A DNA stretch of 7,240 nucleotides from an uncultured Ruminococcus sp. GTDB lineage: Bacteria; Bacillota; Clostridia; Oscillospirales; Ruminococcaceae. Made by a program: the position numbers and the translations under genes. The notes under the pieces are model-generated. The model saw nothing but the letters and a program-made list of their open reading frames with translations. It was not told the origin of the DNA and ran no database searches. Shown here piece after piece: positions 6,007-7,240 of the stretch. Location of the stretch: assembly GCA_937901485.1 (NCBI GenBank), contig CALGTT010000269.1:1-7240 (forward strand). The letters are read 5' to 3'. How positions within the stretch are numbered: the stretch's first letter is position 1; every line of letters begins with the position of its first letter.

Positions 6007-6261
6007 CTAATTCGCCTCCTTTTCCCATGGGTACGGACCTTTCACCCAGTCCCACTGTGTCTTGCTCTCGGTCTGACGGTGGTCAAGAGGTCCGAATCGG
6101 CGTACATATTCATCCACCGCCGCCTGACGGAGCGTGCGGTATTTCTGATAAAGCTGCAGTGCATCACGGCACTGGGTATGCGTGTCGAGATACAGCGAAA
6201 GGTCATACAACGCAAAATCATATCTGCGGATGAGCTGCATCAGCTGACTGCGCGTTTTCAT
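6007..6261 (-). CDS. cotJB: Spore coat protein CotJB
   Basis: An 84-residue small helical protein with the CotJB signature: AL-YDLSLYLDTH near residue 20, then ALQLYQKYRTLRQAAVDEY, then YVRRFGPLD and a C-terminal WDWVKGPYPWE. Length equals that of known CotJB proteins. I chose ATG 6261 over the GTG at 6267 because it forms an ATGA overlap with the cotJA stop and has AAGGGGG at a normal distance, while the GTG sits only three bases from that site. The protein is a mother-cell-made component of the coat complex with CotJA and CotJC. It ends three bases before cotJC, confirming the usual cotJA-B-C order. Confidence 0.92.
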   Translation of the reverse strand: MKTRSQLMQLIRRYDFALYDLSLYLDTHTQCRDALQLYQKYRTLRQAAVDEYVRRFGPLDHRQTESKTQWDWVKGPYPWEKEAN

Positions 6262-6515
6262 TTGCACATGCCCCCTTCCCCGCAGCAGAAGGGCAGATCA
6301 AGTTCCGGAAACATCGTTCCGTGTGCAAGGCCATCCTCCGCATTGTGGACATCGCCCCACATCTGATACGGCACATACGCCATTCCGATGGGCGTTTTAT
6401 CCGGAAATGCCGTCATGGGCTGCGGCAGCAGTTCGCTTTCCGCATCCATTGCCGGCGGCGGCAGCAGAGCTGCATCCATCGACTGCGCCATACGCTCAAA
6501 TGCATGAAGTTCCAA
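6258..6515 (-). CDS. cotJA: Spore coat-associated protein CotJA
   Basis: An 85-residue protein whose second half carries the CotJA core: TPIGMAYVPYQMWGDVHNAE, then GLAHGTMFPELDLPF. The N-terminal half is variable and proline-rich, as is usual. The tail FCCGEGGMCK is cysteine-rich and could form disulphides in the coat. The start is a TTG at 6515, preceded by AAAGGGA about seven bases away. The nearest in-frame ATG (6491) has no convincing ribosome site, so the N-terminus is the least certain part. It overlaps cotJB by four bases. In Bacillus this operon is transcribed in the mother cell by sigma E. I could not find a clear sigma-E promoter here. Confidence 0.88.
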   Translation of the reverse strand: MELHAFERMAQSMDAALLPPPAMDAESELLPQPMTAFPDKTPIGMAYVPYQMWGDVHNAEDGLAHGTMFPELDLPFCCGEGGMCK

Positions 6516-6602
6516 AAAATCATCCCTTTCAAAACAAGGCAGTACCGCACTCGCCCGCGGGTGATGCCGCGGCGTGCAGGTATGCCGGAAACGCTCGGTT
6601 CA

Positions 6603-6622
6603 GCACATGGCTGCCCATGTGC
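6603..6622. repeat. Perfect 8-bp inverted repeat between yjbR and cotJA
   Basis: GCACATGG (6603-6610) and CCATGTGC (6615-6622) flank a 4-base loop. No T tract follows on either strand, so it is not a standard terminator. A second small structure is the pair of CCGCGG palindromes at 6555-6560 and 6567-6572. The rest of the 211-base gap between the two genes holds no gene or clear promoter that I can support. Confidence 0.35.
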
Positions 6623-6726
6623 CGGAGATCGTACCGGTGCGGTATGCAGTTTTTCGCGAAGCTTCGGAAAATCTGCGGCATCGGTACTCTTACAGGATAT
6701 GCGGAACGGGCGCAGGGGGTGCATGG

Positions 6727-7071
6727 TCAGCGGACGGTGGTCTTGGGCTTTGTCAGGGCATAGCTCTCCCCCACCATCCGGAAAACATCTGCATCCGGAA
6801 TACTGCCGTCGAGAATGACGGAGTTCCAGTGCGTTTTGTTCAGATGATACGCAGGCAGCACGGCTTCGAATGCACTGCGCCAGAAGCTTGTCCACTGCGG
6901 ATCGCATTTGAGGTTCACCCAGATCCTGCCGTTGCGTTCAAAGATCCATGCAAAAATCTTCTGATTTTTGCGGTGGCGGATGACGCACCAGTTCGGATCG
7001 TGGAACGGGTAATCCTCGTAGACATCGGCATAGCTCAGACAATGTGCGGTGATCTCGTTTCTTGTTGTCAT
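6727..7071 (-). CDS. MmcQ/YjbR family protein
   Basis: The protein has 114 residues, the normal length for this single-domain family. Family features are the N-terminal YEDYPFHDPNWCVIRHRKNQ, a beta segment KIFAWIFERNGRIWVNLKC, a WTSFWRS--AVLPAYHLNKTHWNSVILDG region and a C-terminal helix with SYALT. Members have a CyaY-like fold and are often called DNA-binding, but their cellular role is poorly established. The start ATG 7071 has AAAGGGGAG at seven bases. It is transcribed in the same direction as cotJA but 211 bases away, so it is probably a separate unit and unrelated to sporulation. Confidence 0.9.
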   Translation of the reverse strand: MTTRNEITAHCLSYADVYEDYPFHDPNWCVIRHRKNQKIFAWIFERNGRIWVNLKCDPQWTSFWRSAFEAVLPAYHLNKTHWNSVILDGSIPDADVFRMVGESYALTKPKTTVR

Positions 7072-7095
7072 GGCAACTCTCCCCTTTCTGTTTCA

Positions 7096-7106
7096 ATTAT
7101 AGCATA
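7096..7106 (-). promoter_or_regulatory. Extended -10 promoter of the YjbR-family gene
   Basis: On the minus strand TATAAT (7096-7101) is preceded directly by TGC, giving an extended -10. The -35 position, 17 bases further (7119-7124), reads TTCCTT and is weak. This is typical of extended -10 promoters. The leader would be under 20 bases, with the ribosome site near the 5' end. The 14 bases AAATATGCTATAAT are identical in the kinase promoter at 3343. Confidence 0.7.
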
Positions 7107-7112
7107 TTTCTG

Positions 7113-7146
7113 AAAAAAAAGGAAGTGCGGCAGAATGTGCCGCACT
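7113..7146 (-). terminator. Intrinsic terminator, minus-strand orientation
   Basis: AGTGCGGCA (7124-7132) and TGCCGCACT (7138-7146) form a perfect 9-bp stem with a 5-base loop. On the minus strand it is followed by TCC and eight T (7113-7120). It would stop transcription entering from beyond the right edge. Its T tract overlaps the -35/spacer of the YjbR-family promoter, so the two elements are fused. Confidence 0.75.
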
Positions 7147-7149
7147 CAG

Positions 7150-7240
7150 CTTGTAGAAAAAGTCTTTTTTCTGGGGTTAGTACAACCAGAATTGCCCCCT
7201 CCGCCGCCATTCGGCGGCACCTCCCCCGCAAGCGGGGGAG
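7150..7240. repeat. Interspersed repeat, copy 2 (runs off the right edge)
   Basis: Bases 7150-7180 match 3465-3494 with one extra T. The body then differs from copy 1 but has the same style: GCCGCC/GGCGGC (7203-7208 and 7213-7218) and a perfect 9-bp stem CTCCCCCGC-AA-GCGGGGGAG (7221-7240) that ends exactly at the window edge. The hairpin sequences are mosaic relative to copy 1. Like copy 1 it begins a few bases beyond a minus-strand terminator. Confidence 0.6.

Noticed and set aside
6262..6267. GTG start for cotJB at 6267
   Set aside because: It lies only three bases from the ribosome site. ATG 6261 has normal spacing and a typical ATGA overlap with cotJA.
5731..6366. Plus-strand open frame of 211 codons after the recombinase
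   Set aside because: It is antisense to cotJA, cotJB and cotJC and has no family features.
6413..6907. Minus-strand open frame of 164 codons
   Set aside because: It overlaps both the YjbR-family gene and cotJA in another frame. Both of those match known families and this does not.

Overview
The window looks like chromosomal DNA from a spore-forming or formerly spore-forming gut-type Firmicute, most likely Ruminococcus/Oscillospiraceae. The evidence is a cotJABC spore-coat locus, a multi-PAS hybrid histidine kinase, a Firmicute-type large serine recombinase and G+C-rich hairpin repeats. The genus is an inference from gene style, not from a marker gene.

Layout. Positions 1-3264 (minus strand) hold a cytosolic hybrid sensor kinase that runs off the left edge: five PAS-like modules, HisKA, HATPase_c, one full receiver and a second receiver cut exactly at its phosphoacceptor aspartate. 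Its promoter is at 3343-3371, with a minus-strand terminator behind it at 3436-3461. Positions 3465-3680 are a hairpin-rich, MITE-like repeat with imperfect inverted ends. The 30-bp head of this repeat recurs at 7150-7180. Positions 3682-3864 hold an orphan reading-frame tail of unknown function. Positions 3909-5734 (plus strand) hold a small helical protein gene that overlaps a 528-residue large serine recombinase, closed by a strong terminator at 5734-5778. Positions 5818-6515 (minus strand) hold cotJA, cotJB and only the first 62 codons of cotJC. Positions 6727-7071 (minus strand) hold a MmcQ/YjbR-family gene with an extended -10 promoter, followed by another terminator and the second repeat copy.

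How it fits together. CotJC, a manganese-catalase-like coat protein, stops matching its family 40 bases beyond the recombinase terminator, just before the expected second metal-binding motif. The recombinase therefore sits where an integrated element meets the interrupted gene. This is the geometry of sporulation-gene intervening elements such as skin in sigK. The 3' part of cotJC is not in the window. Either a larger element extends leftward, possibly carrying the kinase, and excises to restore cotJC, or a small recombinase island has permanently broken the gene. Deciding between these is the main open question here.
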